Positions 34,806 to 43,906 of a stretch of 64,000 nt of DNA are shown one piece after another. The stretch comes from Desertifilum tharense IPPAS B-1220 (GTDB taxonomy: Bacteria > Cyanobacteriota > Cyanobacteriia > Cyanobacteriales > Desertifilaceae). The notes under the pieces are model-generated. The model saw only the letters and a list, made by a program, of their open reading frames with translations, was not told the origin of the DNA and made no database searches. The DNA lies in assembly GCF_001746915.1 (NCBI RefSeq), contig NZ_MJGC01000110.1, positions 62,001 to 126,000 of the forward strand. Reading direction: 5' to 3'. The position numbers and the translations under genes were made by a program. Each line of letters starts with the position of its first letter. The stretch's first letter is position 1.

Positions 34806-35351
34806 CTAAGCGCGCGAAATCATTCCGGTTTGTCGGGCATAGGCGAAAATTCCCCCCGCATCAATCACCGGCCCCACTTCGCCCAGCGACTTGAGTTCGT
34901 AGGTCTTGCCTAGGGTATGATTGGTGAGTTGATTCGCTTCAAAATCAATACTCACCTCTTGCCCGGTTTCAAAGAGGTCGCACAGGCGTTCGACAGACTC
35001 CCACGGATATAATTCGCCCGTTGCCGAACAGTTGCGGAAAAAGATGCGAGCATAGGATTGAGCGACCACCGCTTCCACCCCAGATGCGCCTAATGCAATC
35101 GGTGCGTGTTCGCGCGAAGAACCGCAACCAAAGTTTTCCCCAGCAATAATAATCGGGTAGCGGGTTTTAATTTCCCCTTCAGCAATAAACCGACCGTAGC
35201 GATCCGGTAAGCCAATTAACGCATAACTGCCTAATTTCTCGTATTCTTCAGGCTTGGATGGCACTAACGTCAGATACTCGGCGGGGATAATCTGATCGGT
35301 ATCAATATTGTCATCGACTACGAAAATCGAACCGCGAATCACTTTACTCAT
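34806..35351 (-). CDS. leuD: 3-isopropylmalate dehydratase small subunit
   Basis: 181 aa from MSKVIRGSIF (ATG 35351; an earlier in-frame start at 35366 is less likely). It forms the swivelling domain of isopropylmalate isomerase in leucine synthesis with LeuC, which is not in the window. The family signature ENFGCGSSREHAPIALGASGV and FFRNCSATGELYPW are present. The gene is immediately upstream of ndhM on the same strand with a 64-base gap and could share a transcript. Confidence 0.95.
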   Translation of the reverse strand: MSKVIRGSIFVVDDNIDTDQIIPAEYLTLVPSKPEEYEKLGSYALIGLPDRYGRFIAEGEIKTRYPIIIAGENFGCGSSREHAPIALGASGVEAVVAQSYARIFFRNCSATGELYPWESVERLCDLFETGQEVSIDFEANQLTNHTLGKTYELKSLGEVGPVIDAGGIFAYARQTGMISRA

Positions 35352-35392
35352 GGGCTGAACCTGCAATAGCTCCCTATAGCCTTTTCACTTTA

Positions 35393-36229
35393 TCATTGCT
35401 GTTCGGCTTCCATAACTAAGACATCGAGTTCTTGCTGCATCTCGTTGAGAACCCGCTGATAGCAAGCATCCACGTAGACGCGATCGCACGCCGCTTCCCG
35501 CCCATAGCGCTCAAAAATAATCGGCGCACCCACCCGCGTTTGAATCGGCGCAGGTAAAGGAAAGTTGGGAATTGGACCAATTCCTAAACCCCAAGGTAAA
35601 CCTAGATAGATGGGAAAAACCCCAATATCAACGCCCAAGCTATTGAGAACCCCCCATTGCTGAAGTTGTTTGAGCGGATCGTACAGATCGCCCAGAATAA
35701 TCAGCGTATCGTGGGCCCCCAGGGACACCAACGGCACAATTGGGACGCGTTCGCGCAAGGCTAGCTTAATAAAGCCTTTGCGTCCGGCTAAATGGATTTG
35801 GTGGCGCTGGGAATGGGGACGAAACATATCTTCGGCCCCGCCGGGATAGACTAAAACGGCGGCATCTCGATGCAAGGCTGCGATCGCCATTTTAGGATGC
35901 GCCATAATCGCCCCCGATTTGACCCCCAGATGGGCTAATTGGGGAATCGTCCACGCCGCCGGATGCATCAAGGCATAGGTCGGACGATGAATGCCGAAAC
36001 GACGAAACCAATCCACCATAAACATTGAAGTATCCGGCGAAGCCATCCCCCCATTGTGGGAACCGACCAGTAAAACCTTCCCCTGTTGAGGAATATGGTG
36101 CCAGCCTTTGGTGGTGACGCGGAAATAATAGCGGTAGAACCATTCGCCAATCGGCAACCAAGCTTTGATAAATTCTGGATCGCGATCGTCAAGCGACCAA
36201 CCATCCAATTGTGACTTCAGAGTAGACAA
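35393..36229 (-). CDS. Lysophospholipid acyltransferase-family protein, 278 aa
   Basis: Member of the PlsC/DGAT2-like acyltransferase superfamily: the catalytic His-Asp region reads SHNGGMASPD, and a YPGGAEDMFRP motif resembles the glycine-proline block of DGAT2/TMEM68-type enzymes. His and Asp are eight residues apart rather than the four of the classical PlsC HX4D box, so this is the diverged subgroup. No clear signal peptide; amphipathic membrane association is likely. The acyl acceptor is not predictable. It lies 41 bases upstream of leuD on the same strand. Confidence 0.82.
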   Translation of the reverse strand: MSTLKSQLDGWSLDDRDPEFIKAWLPIGEWFYRYYFRVTTKGWHHIPQQGKVLLVGSHNGGMASPDTSMFMVDWFRRFGIHRPTYALMHPAAWTIPQLAHLGVKSGAIMAHPKMAIAALHRDAAVLVYPGGAEDMFRPHSQRHQIHLAGRKGFIKLALRERVPIVPLVSLGAHDTLIILGDLYDPLKQLQQWGVLNSLGVDIGVFPIYLGLPWGLGIGPIPNFPLPAPIQTRVGAPIIFERYGREAACDRVYVDACYQRVLNEMQQELDVLVMEAEQQ

Positions 36230-36319
36230 GGCGTTCTCTAGCGTTCAATAACACTGCGTTTTTCAACAATATCAGCCCCATGCCTTCTGGGGTGCAGTTT
36301 GTCTCATGCGATATTTGCA

Positions 36320-36457
36320 TTATTTATTGAGAATATCAGCCAAGCCGTTGACCGCCATTTCACCCGTTAGGCTTTCTAACAGCGCAAAGCTGTTGGTTTC
36401 CAACAGGTCGAAACGCCAGCCATAGCGAATCGATATCAATTTATGCAATATTTGCAT
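36320..36457 (-). CDS. Possible unannotated 45-residue gene
   Basis: Starting at ATG 36457 (MQILHKLISIRYGWRFDLLE) and ending at TAA 36320, it encodes YGWRFDLLETNSFALLE, SLTGEMAVNGLADILNK and no other domain. Codon use looks like that of neighbouring genes and the amino-acid composition is that of a folded amphipathic protein, unlike random frames here. Against it: no good ribosome binding site, and the start lies within a palindrome. It could equally be the decayed C-terminus of an old gene. I do not recognise a family. Confidence 0.4.
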   Translation of the reverse strand: MQILHKLISIRYGWRFDLLETNSFALLESLTGEMAVNGLADILNK

Positions 36458-36459
36458 AA
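36441..36459. promoter_or_regulatory. Palindromic operator-like site upstream of the MFS gene
   Basis: TTATGCAATATTTGCATAA is a perfect 8-3-8 inverted repeat ending 20 bases before the MFS start codon. A second half-site ATATTTGCAT recurs at 36311-36320. This form fits a dimeric repressor (MarR/TetR type) operator, but no regulator gene is next to it. Confidence 0.5.
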
Positions 36460-36479
36460 TGTAGCCACTCAAAGAACTC

Positions 36480-37709
36480 ATGACAACGCATACTGAAGAC
36501 GCAAATCTCCAAAGGCGGCTGCAACAGCATCATCGGCTTTTTCTTTGGTTAGCCCTAGCCGCAGGCTTAATCTTTTTCCAGGGCTATATGATTGCGCCCT
36601 TAATTCCCCGTCTGGCAACGATTTTCCAAGTCGCCGAACAAGAGGTGGGTTTAATTGTCCCGGCTTATCTGATGGCCTACGCCCTAGCCGCCCTATTTTA
36701 CGGTTTGCTATCGGATGCCTTCGGTCGCTGGCACGTCATTCGGCTGTCTCTAATTATTTTTGTCCTTTGCACGGCCCTCACGGCAACCGCGCAAGATGCC
36801 TTTCAAATGACCCTCTGGCGACTCCTAACGGGCTTAGGGGCAAGCGGCGTCATTCCCCTCACCTTTGCTTTAATTGGTGACTTGTTTCCGTTTCGCGAAC
36901 GCGGCAAGCTGTTGGGGTTTGTGTTTGCCTGCATGGAAGGGGGAATGGCCTTGGGTTCGGCAGGAGGCGCGCTGTTAGAACCCTTTGTGCGCTGGCAGTC
37001 TTTATTTATTGGAACGGCGGTGGCAATGGCAATCATCCTCTGGCGCTTATCTCGCTATGCGGCCTTGTTTGACACGCCAGAGAGGGTTGAGTTACCCACA
37101 ATTTCTAGTATATTTGCAGGATACCGTAGCGTGTTAGCCAGCTTTCGCGGTCAGCGCACCTATGCTTATGTCTTTTTTAACGGCGTCTTTCATTCCGGCG
37201 TTTATACCTGGTTGGGTCTCTATTTAACTCGCCGCTACGAACTCAGCGACATTGGCATTGGCTTTGCCATTTTTGGCTATGGGGTGCCGGGGTTGCTGTT
37301 CAGCCCGCTGATTGGGCGGTTGGCAGACCGTTGGGGAAGACGGTGGTTAATTCCACCGGGGCTGGCAATTTCGGCAGCAGCGGCGGCTGTGATGATTTTT
37401 CAGATTCCGCTATGGATGACCACAGCTTGCATCTTGGTGCTATCTCTGGGATATGACTTAACGCAGCCGTTATTTGCTGGAATTGTTACAAATTTGGGGG
37501 GAAAAGATAGTTTGGGGCAAACGATGGGGCTAAAGGTGTTTACTTTGTTTACAGGCTTTGGCGTCGGAAGTTTGGCTTTTGGGGAGTTATTACGGTGGGG
37601 ATTTGATGATAGTTTGGCTATTTTTAGTACGGCTCAGTTAGTCCTAGCCGCGATCGCGATCGTGCTGTTCCGTAATGAAGCGCCAAAACCTCAAACATCT
37701 GGAGAATAA
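36480..37709 (+). CDS. Major facilitator superfamily transporter, 409 aa
   Basis: About 12 hydrophobic helices with the MFS loop motifs between TM2-3 (GLLSDAFGRWHVIRLS) and TM8-9 (GRLADRWGRRWLIPPG). The length and layout match drug/metabolite:H+ antiporter or EmrD/AraJ-type subfamilies; the substrate is unknown. A palindromic site precedes it and a strong terminator follows, so it is a single transcription unit, probably under its own repressor. Confidence 0.92.
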   Translation: MTTHTEDANLQRRLQQHHRLFLWLALAAGLIFFQGYMIAPLIPRLATIFQVAEQEVGLIVPAYLMAYALAALFYGLLSDAFGRWHVIRLSLIIFVLCTALTATAQDAFQMTLWRLLTGLGASGVIPLTFALIGDLFPFRERGKLLGFVFACMEGGMALGSAGGALLEPFVRWQSLFIGTAVAMAIILWRLSRYAALFDTPERVELPTISSIFAGYRSVLASFRGQRTYAYVFFNGVFHSGVYTWLGLYLTRRYELSDIGIGFAIFGYGVPGLLFSPLIGRLADRWGRRWLIPPGLAISAAAAAVMIFQIPLWMTTACILVLSLGYDLTQPLFAGIVTNLGGKDSLGQTMGLKVFTLFTGFGVGSLAFGELLRWGFDDSLAIFSTAQLVLAAIAIVLFRNEAPKPQTSGE

Positions 37710-37737
37710 AAGGTTGTACCGTTTACAGGGAACCTGG

Positions 37738-37769
37738 AAATCCGACTTTTGAGAAGGTCGGATTTTTTT
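37738..37769 (+). terminator. Rho-independent terminator of the MFS gene
   Basis: AAATCCGAC (37738-37746) pairs with GTCGGATTT (37757-37765), extended by adjacent TT/AA pairs, and is followed by TTTTTA. It lies 28 bases after the stop codon. Confidence 0.88.
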
Positions 37770-37939
37770 ATTGGGAACTGAGGGACTGTGGAAAATACAG
37801 ATTCCAATTTATTTTTTCCACTATATAATAGGAAATTGTTATAAGGTCTTGTTGTAACCTAAAAATACTAGAAAACAACTTAAGATATTACAAATTTTAG
37901 TTTCAAGCGTTACATTTTTTCAAGGATCGCGATCGCGGG

Positions 37940-40900
37940 ATGAGGGGTAAAAAGTTTATGGCAATTCAAGACAATTATAGGTTTGTTGAGAAAATTGGCG
38001 AAGGTTTAAGCACCGTTATTTATCGCGCTCAGAGCAAACACGCGCCTCATACTGTTGTCATTAAATGTCTGAGAGCTAGCTATCCATCCCTTGAAGAAAT
38101 CATGCAACTGCGGCATGAATATGAAATGGCGCGATCGCTGAATCTTGAGGGGATTGTTAAACCTTACGGGTTAGAACCTTATAACAACAGCTTGGCATTG
38201 ATTTTAGAAGACTCCAGAGGAAAACCGCTCAATGTTTTTCTGCGCGATCGCCAACTGGATCTCAAAGAGTTTTTGAGAATTGCAATTCAGCTAGCTGACA
38301 CATTAGGCAAGCTCCACGACTGCAAAGTTATTCATAAAGATATCAAGCCGACCAACATTATTATCAATCCAGAAACGCTGCAAGTTAAAATTACAGACTT
38401 TAGCATCGCCACGCGCTTATCTAGAGAAACCCAAACCCTCAGCCATCCCACCTTAATTGAAGGAACGATTGTTTACCTATCGCCCGAACAAACAGGTCGA
38501 ATGAATCGTTCCCTAGACTATCGAACGGACTTCTATTCGCTAGGCGTCACCCTGTATGAAATCTTGTGCGGCGAGTTACCCTTCAAGTCGCAAGATCCAA
38601 TGGAACTCGTTCACTGTCACATTGCCAAACAGCCCGTTCCTCCCCATGAAGTCGTGCAAACCCAGTACCGGGAACTCAGTCGGGTTGCAGCAACGGTGAC
38701 TGCGATCGCGCAACCTCGCTTCATTCCCAAAACAGTTTCTGATATCATCATGAAACTGCTGGCAAAAATGGCTGAAGACCGCTATCAAAGCGCCTACGGT
38801 TTAAAAGTCGATCTCGAAGAATGTCTCAGACAACTCGAACAAACGGGACAAATTTCAGACTTTATTCCAGGTCAGCGCGATAAGTCGGGTCAATTTTTGA
38901 TTCCCCAAAAACTCTACGGACGCGAAACTCAAGTTGCAACCCTGATGGAAGCGTTCAATCGAGTCAGCGCCGGAACAGCAGAAATGATGCTCGTTTCTGG
39001 TTACTCAGGGATAGGTAAATCTTGCTTAGTTTATGAAGTTCATAAACCGATTGTTGCAGTTCGGGGCTATTTTACCTCTGGTAAATTCGATCAATTGCAG
39101 CGCAATATTCCCTATTCAGCCTTAATTCAAGCCTTTCAAGAACTCATTCGTCAACTGTTGACCGAAAGTCCCGAACGAATTAGCCTCTGGAAGCAAAAAA
39201 TCTTACAGACTTTAGGGCAAAACATTCGAGTTATTATTGATGTCATTCCCGAACTCGAACTCATTGTTGGCGAAAAACCCGAAATTCCCCAACTAGGAGC
39301 CACCGAAGCTCAAAATCGGTTTAACCTGGTCTTTAAACAGTTTATTCACATCTTTACAGAACAAGCTCACCCGCTCGTTTTATTTTTAGATGATTTACAA
39401 TGGGCAGACTCAGCCTCATTGAAGTTAATTCAACTTCTGTTGACCGATCTCAGCAGTCAATATTTACTGATGATTGGGGCCTATCGAGATAATGAAGTCA
39501 GTCCCACCCACCCATTCATGCAAACGCTAGAGCAGATTCAAGAGGCTGGCGTTCAGATTGGGAATATTGTTCTGCAACCATTGGGACTGAGTACAGTTCA
39601 CCAGTTGATGAGCGACACTTTAGGGGGAAGAATTGCCTCGTTAGGCTTCAATCCTCTGGAGATTGCCACTAACGGTCAAGAAACAGAACAATGGCAACTG
39701 CTGGTTGAGTTGGTTTTTAACAAAACTCAAGGAAATCCCTTCTTTTTAACTCAGCTCTTAACTTCACTCTACGCAGAAAAATTACTTTATTTTAACTTTG
39801 AAACAGGTCAATGGCAATGGGATATTAACAACATTCAATCGATGGGTATTGCAGACTATAATGTTGTTGATTTGATTGCTAGAAATATTCAAAAACTCCC
39901 TGAAAAGACTCAGAGAATATTAAAATTGGCAGCTTGTATTGGCAACCAATTTAACTTAGAAGTGCTGTCGATTGTCAGCGAAGAATCTCCGAATGAGGCG
40001 GTTACTTATTTATGGGAAGGCTTGCAAGCAGGCTTAATTTTGCCCGTTGGAAAAACAGCTTGTAAAATCCCTTTAATTGTTAGTGATGAAGAATTTTTAG
40101 CCGGTTACGCTCAAACGGGTTCTTCCCTGGCAATTTCTCATCAAATCTCCTACAAATTTCTCCACGATCGCGTTCAACAAGCTGCTTATTCTCTGATTCC
40201 TGATACCGACAAGCAAATTACTCACCTGAAAATTGGTCAACTGTTATTAGAGAATACTCCCCCAGAAAAGCTTGAAGACAATATTTTTGATATTGTAAAT
40301 CAGTTTAATGTGGGATTAGAACAGATTACGGTAGCGGAAGAAAAACAAAGAATTGCTCAGTTAAGCTTAATTGCAGGTCGAAAAGCCAAAGCAGCCTCAG
40401 CTTATGACGCGGCTGCTAAACAGCTTCGCATTGGGTTAGGACTGCTTCCCGAAGAGAGTTGGGAAAGGAATTATGAGCTAACCCTTGAACTCCATACTGA
40501 AGCTGTAGAAGCAGAATATTTAAATACTGATTATGCTCAGTCAGCCTTTTTATCGGAAGTCGTTTTACAACGCGCCCATACTCTTCTAGAAAGAGTGAAA
40601 ATATACGAACTGCAAATTCAGTTCTATATGGCTCAAAATCAGATGCTCAAATCCATTGATACGGGTTTGCAAGTGCTGGAAATGTTAGGGGTTTCGCTGG
40701 CGACTGAAGTTGACGAGAATAGTTTTGCCATTCAGCTTCCCTCTCTGATGGAGGTAGAGAATACTCCAGAAATGACCGATCCGTATCAGTTAGCAGCGTT
40801 ACGGATATTAACAAGCATCACGTCTCCCGCGTATACCGCCAAGCCGGAAATTGTGCCGTTGATTGTTTTGGCTCAAATTGAGCTTTCAACGCAGTATGGT

Positions 40901-43573
40901 TATTCTGCTTTGACTGCCTTTGCGTATGCCTTTTATGGGGTAATTGCGTGCAATAGTTGCGGCGATGTTGAGAAAGCCTATCATGCGAGCCAGCTTGCTT
41001 TAAAGTTACTCGATCGCTTTGAGGCTAATTTTCTCAAATGTAAGGTTTATAACCTTTTTAATGGTTTAATTCGGCATTGGAAAGAGCATATCAACCAGGT
41101 CTTTCAACCTTTCCAGGAAAGTATGCAAAATGGCATAGAAACTGGTGATATAGAATATGCTGGCTATAGCGCTACAGCTTACTGTGCTAGCTTGTTTTTA
41201 GCAGGGAAGCGCTTAGATCTCGTTGAGCAACAACAACGGCAGTATATTGATTTAGCGCTCAAGATTAAGCAGGATTATGCAATCTATTACATCCCAATTC
41301 TGCACCAAATGACGCTCAACCTTCAAGAAGGAGGCGATCGCAAGTTTGAGTTGGTGGGTGAAAGCTTCAATGAGAACGAAACGTTACCACTTTTTGTTGA
41401 AACTAACAACAGAATTTTACTATTCGTTACTTATCTGTCGAAAACCATTCTGCTGTATTTATTCAAAAAACCGCAAGATGCGATTGAAGCAGCAGGTTTA
41501 GCAGCCGAACACGCCGCTAGCGTCTTGGGGATGGTTGTTTATGTCGCGCATAACTTTTACTATTCTTTGTCTCTCCTAGCTTGCTATCCTCAAGCCACTG
41601 AAGCCGAACAGCAGCAGTATCTCCAGATTGTGAATGAAAATCAACAACTGATGGAAAGATGGGCGAGTTCTGCGGCGGCTAACTTTAAACACAAATATGA
41701 GCTAGTGGAAGCCGAGAAAGCTCGCGTCTTGGGACGCCCCCTAGAAGCGATGGACTATTATGATAGAGCGATCGCCAACGCTAAGAAGCAGGGTTACGTT
41801 CAAGAAGAAGCACTCGCCTCAGAACTAGCCGCCGAGTTTTACTTCTCAATTGGTAGACACAAGTTTGCTCAAATCTATCTCACCCAAGCTTATTACGGAT
41901 ATATCCATTGGGGAGCCAAAGCCAAAGCCAAAGATTTAGAAGCTAGATATGCAGTCATTTTTGAGGAAATTTTAAACCACGAGTCGATTTATCTCGATGT
42001 TTATAAAACCAGAACCTCAACGACTGGCGGAAGTGCCATTGTTTTAGACTTATCCACGATCAACAAAGCATCGCTCGCCTTAGCTGAAGAAATTGTTTTA
42101 GACAAGCTTCTCGACAAATTACTAAAAATCTTGATGGAAAATGCTGGCGCTACCGCAAGCTGTCTGATCTTAGAAAAAAATGGACAGCTTGCGATCGAAG
42201 CGACAGGCGACGTGAAGAAAAATGAAGTGGTTGTTGGCTTAAACATCCCCGTTGAAGATAGCCATTTGTTACCGATTTCAGCCATTAACTATGTAGCCAT
42301 TACTCAAGAAGTGGTGGTGTTGAATAATGCCGCTCAGTCAGGACGATTTTCTAACGATCCTTACCTTTTAGCCAATCAAAATACCTCTATTCTTTGTTCG
42401 CCTGTCATTAATCAAGGAAAGTTGATTGGGATTATTTATTTAGAAAATGACATCGCCAATGGGGTATTTACCAGCGAGAGACTAGAGATTTTGAAAATCC
42501 TTTCCTCTCAGATTGCCATTTCCCTGAAAAATGCCATTTTGTATGACAAGTTGGAAATCGTTAGCCAAAACTTAATTCAAGCGAACGAGCAGTTAGAAAA
42601 TTATAATCGGACGCTAGAAGAAAAAGTCGCGCAAAGAACGGTAGAGCTACAAGATAAAAATAGGCTCTTAGGAGAGCAAGCCCTTCAACTCGAACTCGCG
42701 CTGAGAGAATTGCAGACCACCCAAACTCAGCTCATTCAAAGCGAAAAAATGTCTAGTCTAGGACAAATGGTGGCTGGAATTGCTCATGAAATCAACAATC
42801 CGATTAACTTCATCTATGGTAATTTAACCCATGTTAGCGATTACTTCCAGAGCTTGATGGATGTGCTTTCCCTTTATCAGGAAAAAGTTACTTCTCCCGT
42901 GCCGGAAATCCAGTTGCTAACGGAAAAATTAGATTTAGAATTTATTGTCTCAGACTTCCCTCGACTGCTGGATTCGATGCAAATTGGAGCCGATCGCATC
43001 CGTCAAATTGTGATTTCCTTGCGGAATTTCTCGCGCCTTGATGAGGCTGCTATGAAATCGGTTGATATTCATGAAGGCATCGATAGCACGCTCTTTCTTT
43101 TGCAGAACCGCACGAAAGGTAAACCCGATCATCCGGGGATTGAGATTATTAAAGAATATGGCTCGCTTCCGAAAGTTGAGTGTTACGCAAGTTTCCTCAA
43201 TCAAGTCTTTATGAATATCCTCAGCAATGCAATTGAGGCGATTGAAGAATCCTTTGGCAGTGCTTTGGGCGCAAAAGCCTCCTCCAGAAGTCAGAAGGGA
43301 CAAATTCGGATTTCTACCCAGTTTACAAACAATCGCCTAGTGGAAATTCGGATTTCTGATAATGGTATCGGGATGACGGATGAAGTTTTGCATCGAGTAT
43401 TCGATCCATTTTTTACGACTAAACCTGTGGGAACGGGTACCGGGTTAGGATTAGCGATTAGTTACCAAATTGTTGTTGAAAAACATCAAGGTCAGCTCAG
43501 TTGCGTTTCAGCTCCCGGACGAGGTTCTGAGTTTACGATCGCACTTCCTCTCAAGCAGGTTTTGTTACCATAA
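37940..43573 (+). CDS. Trifunctional Ser/Thr kinase, AAA/NTPase and histidine kinase, 1877 aa
   Basis: Order: Hanks-type kinase (about residues 12-275), AAA/NTPase module (Walker A GYSGIGKS near 353, Walker B FLDDLQWAD near 482), a long alpha-solenoid region (about 600-1370), GAF (about 1375-1530), coiled coil, and a histidine kinase with phospho-acceptor H1616 (AGIAHEINNP), G1 DNGIGM and G2 GTGTGLGLAIS. The kinase has the VIK lysine and HKDIKPTN, but DFG is DFS (ITDFSIATRL), as is known in this family, so activity is uncertain. The start could be ATG 37940 or 37958; AGGGG before the latter is the better ribosome binding site. It heads a signalling block with the hybrid kinase downstream. The signal is unknown. 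Confidence 0.93.
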   Translation: MRGKKFMAIQDNYRFVEKIGEGLSTVIYRAQSKHAPHTVVIKCLRASYPSLEEIMQLRHEYEMARSLNLEGIVKPYGLEPYNNSLALILEDSRGKPLNVFLRDRQLDLKEFLRIAIQLADTLGKLHDCKVIHKDIKPTNIIINPETLQVKITDFSIATRLSRETQTLSHPTLIEGTIVYLSPEQTGRMNRSLDYRTDFYSLGVTLYEILCGELPFKSQDPMELVHCHIAKQPVPPHEVVQTQYRELSRVAATVTAIAQPRFIPKTVSDIIMKLLAKMAEDRYQSAYGLKVDLEECLRQLEQTGQISDFIPGQRDKSGQFLIPQKLYGRETQVATLMEAFNRVSAGTAEMMLVSGYSGIGKSCLVYEVHKPIVAVRGYFTSGKFDQLQRNIPYSALIQAFQELIRQLLTESPERISLWKQKILQTLGQNIRVIIDVIPELELIVGEKPEIPQLGATEAQNRFNLVFKQFIHIFTEQAHPLVLFLDDLQWADSASLKLIQLLLTDLSSQYLLMIGAYRDNEVSPTHPFMQTLEQIQEAGVQIGNIVLQPLGLSTVHQLMSDTLGGRIASLGFNPLEIATNGQETEQWQLLVELVFNKTQGNPFFLTQLLTSLYAEKLLYFNFETGQWQWDINNIQSMGIADYNVVDLIARNIQKLPEKTQRILKLAACIGNQFNLEVLSIVSEESPNEAVTYLWEGLQAGLILPVGKTACKIPLIVSDEEFLAGYAQTGSSLAISHQISYKFLHDRVQQAAYSLIPDTDKQITHLKIGQLLLENTPPEKLEDNIFDIVNQFNVGLEQITVAEEKQRIAQLSLIAGRKAKAASAYDAAAKQLRIGLGLLPEESWERNYELTLELHTEAVEAEYLNTDYAQSAFLSEVVLQRAHTLLERVKIYELQIQFYMAQNQMLKSIDTGLQVLEMLGVSLATEVDENSFAIQLPSLMEVENTPEMTDPYQLAALRILTSITSPAYTAKPEIVPLIVLAQIELSTQYGYSALTAFAYAFYGVIACNSCGDVEKAYHASQLALKLLDRFEANFLKCKVYNLFNGLIRHWKEHINQVFQPFQESMQNGIETGDIEYAGYSATAYCASLFLAGKRLDLVEQQQRQYIDLALKIKQDYAIYYIPILHQMTLNLQEGGDRKFELVGESFNENETLPLFVETNNRILLFVTYLSKTILLYLFKKPQDAIEAAGLAAEHAASVLGMVVYVAHNFYYSLSLLACYPQATEAEQQQYLQIVNENQQLMERWASSAAANFKHKYELVEAEKARVLGRPLEAMDYYDRAIANAKKQGYVQEEALASELAAEFYFSIGRHKFAQIYLTQAYYGYIHWGAKAKAKDLEARYAVIFEEILNHESIYLDVYKTRTSTTGGSAIVLDLSTINKASLALAEEIVLDKLLDKLLKILMENAGATASCLILEKNGQLAIEATGDVKKNEVVVGLNIPVEDSHLLPISAINYVAITQEVVVLNNAAQSGRFSNDPYLLANQNTSILCSPVINQGKLIGIIYLENDIANGVFTSERLEILKILSSQIAISLKNAILYDKLEIVSQNLIQANEQLENYNRTLEEKVAQRTVELQDKNRLLGEQALQLELALRELQTTQTQLIQSEKMSSLGQMVAGIAHEINNPINFIYGNLTHVSDYFQSLMDVLSLYQEKVTSPVPEIQLLTEKLDLEFIVSDFPRLLDSMQIGADRIRQIVISLRNFSRLDEAAMKSVDIHEGIDSTLFLLQNRTKGKPDHPGIEIIKEYGSLPKVECYASFLNQVFMNILSNAIEAIEESFGSALGAKASSRSQKGQIRISTQFTNNRLVEIRISDNGIGMTDEVLHRVFDPFFTTKPVGTGTGLGLAISYQIVVEKHQGQLSCVSAPGRGSEFTIALPLKQVLLP

Positions 43574-43906
43574 GTTTCATTTTGGGCTGCTCTGTGTTAA
43601 ACCTTTGCCGCAGTTGGGAAAACTAGCCAATAGCGAGTCTTGCTGGCATTGATTGGCAAGACACAATGCTTGAACGGGGATTGTTGATTCTGGCTGGAAC
43701 TTTTTTGCCCTCATCCCCAACCCTTCTCCCATTGAGAGAAGGGAGTCAATCAGCAATGAGCGTTCCCTCTCCTAGGGGTGAGGGCGGTTCGGACAACAAC
43801 CTTAATCAGATTTGTCAGTCAATCAGGGAGGTGACAGTAACCGTGCTGACGGATGTTGGCACTGATTCAGATGCGATCGCAGTTCATCAACTTGTGAAAC
43901 CTTCCT
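43574..43906. other. 333-base gap with a nested palindromic repeat
   Basis: Besides the inverted repeat at 43707-43785 it shows no recognisable gene. An open frame of 125 codons at 43666-44043 crosses the repeat and the start of the next gene and is not credible as a gene. The promoter of the hybrid kinase may lie at the 3' end. Confidence 0.5.
43707..43785. repeat. Nested inverted repeat of cyanobacterial dispersed type
   Basis: Outer arms GCCCTCATCCCC (43707-43718) and GGGGTGAGGGC (43775-43785); inner arms CCCTTCTC (43721-43728) and GAGAAGGG (43736-43743). The CCCTCATCCCCAACCCTTCTCC pattern is a familiar dispersed repeat in cyanobacterial genomes and behaves like a MITE or structured intergenic element. 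Confidence 0.75.
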
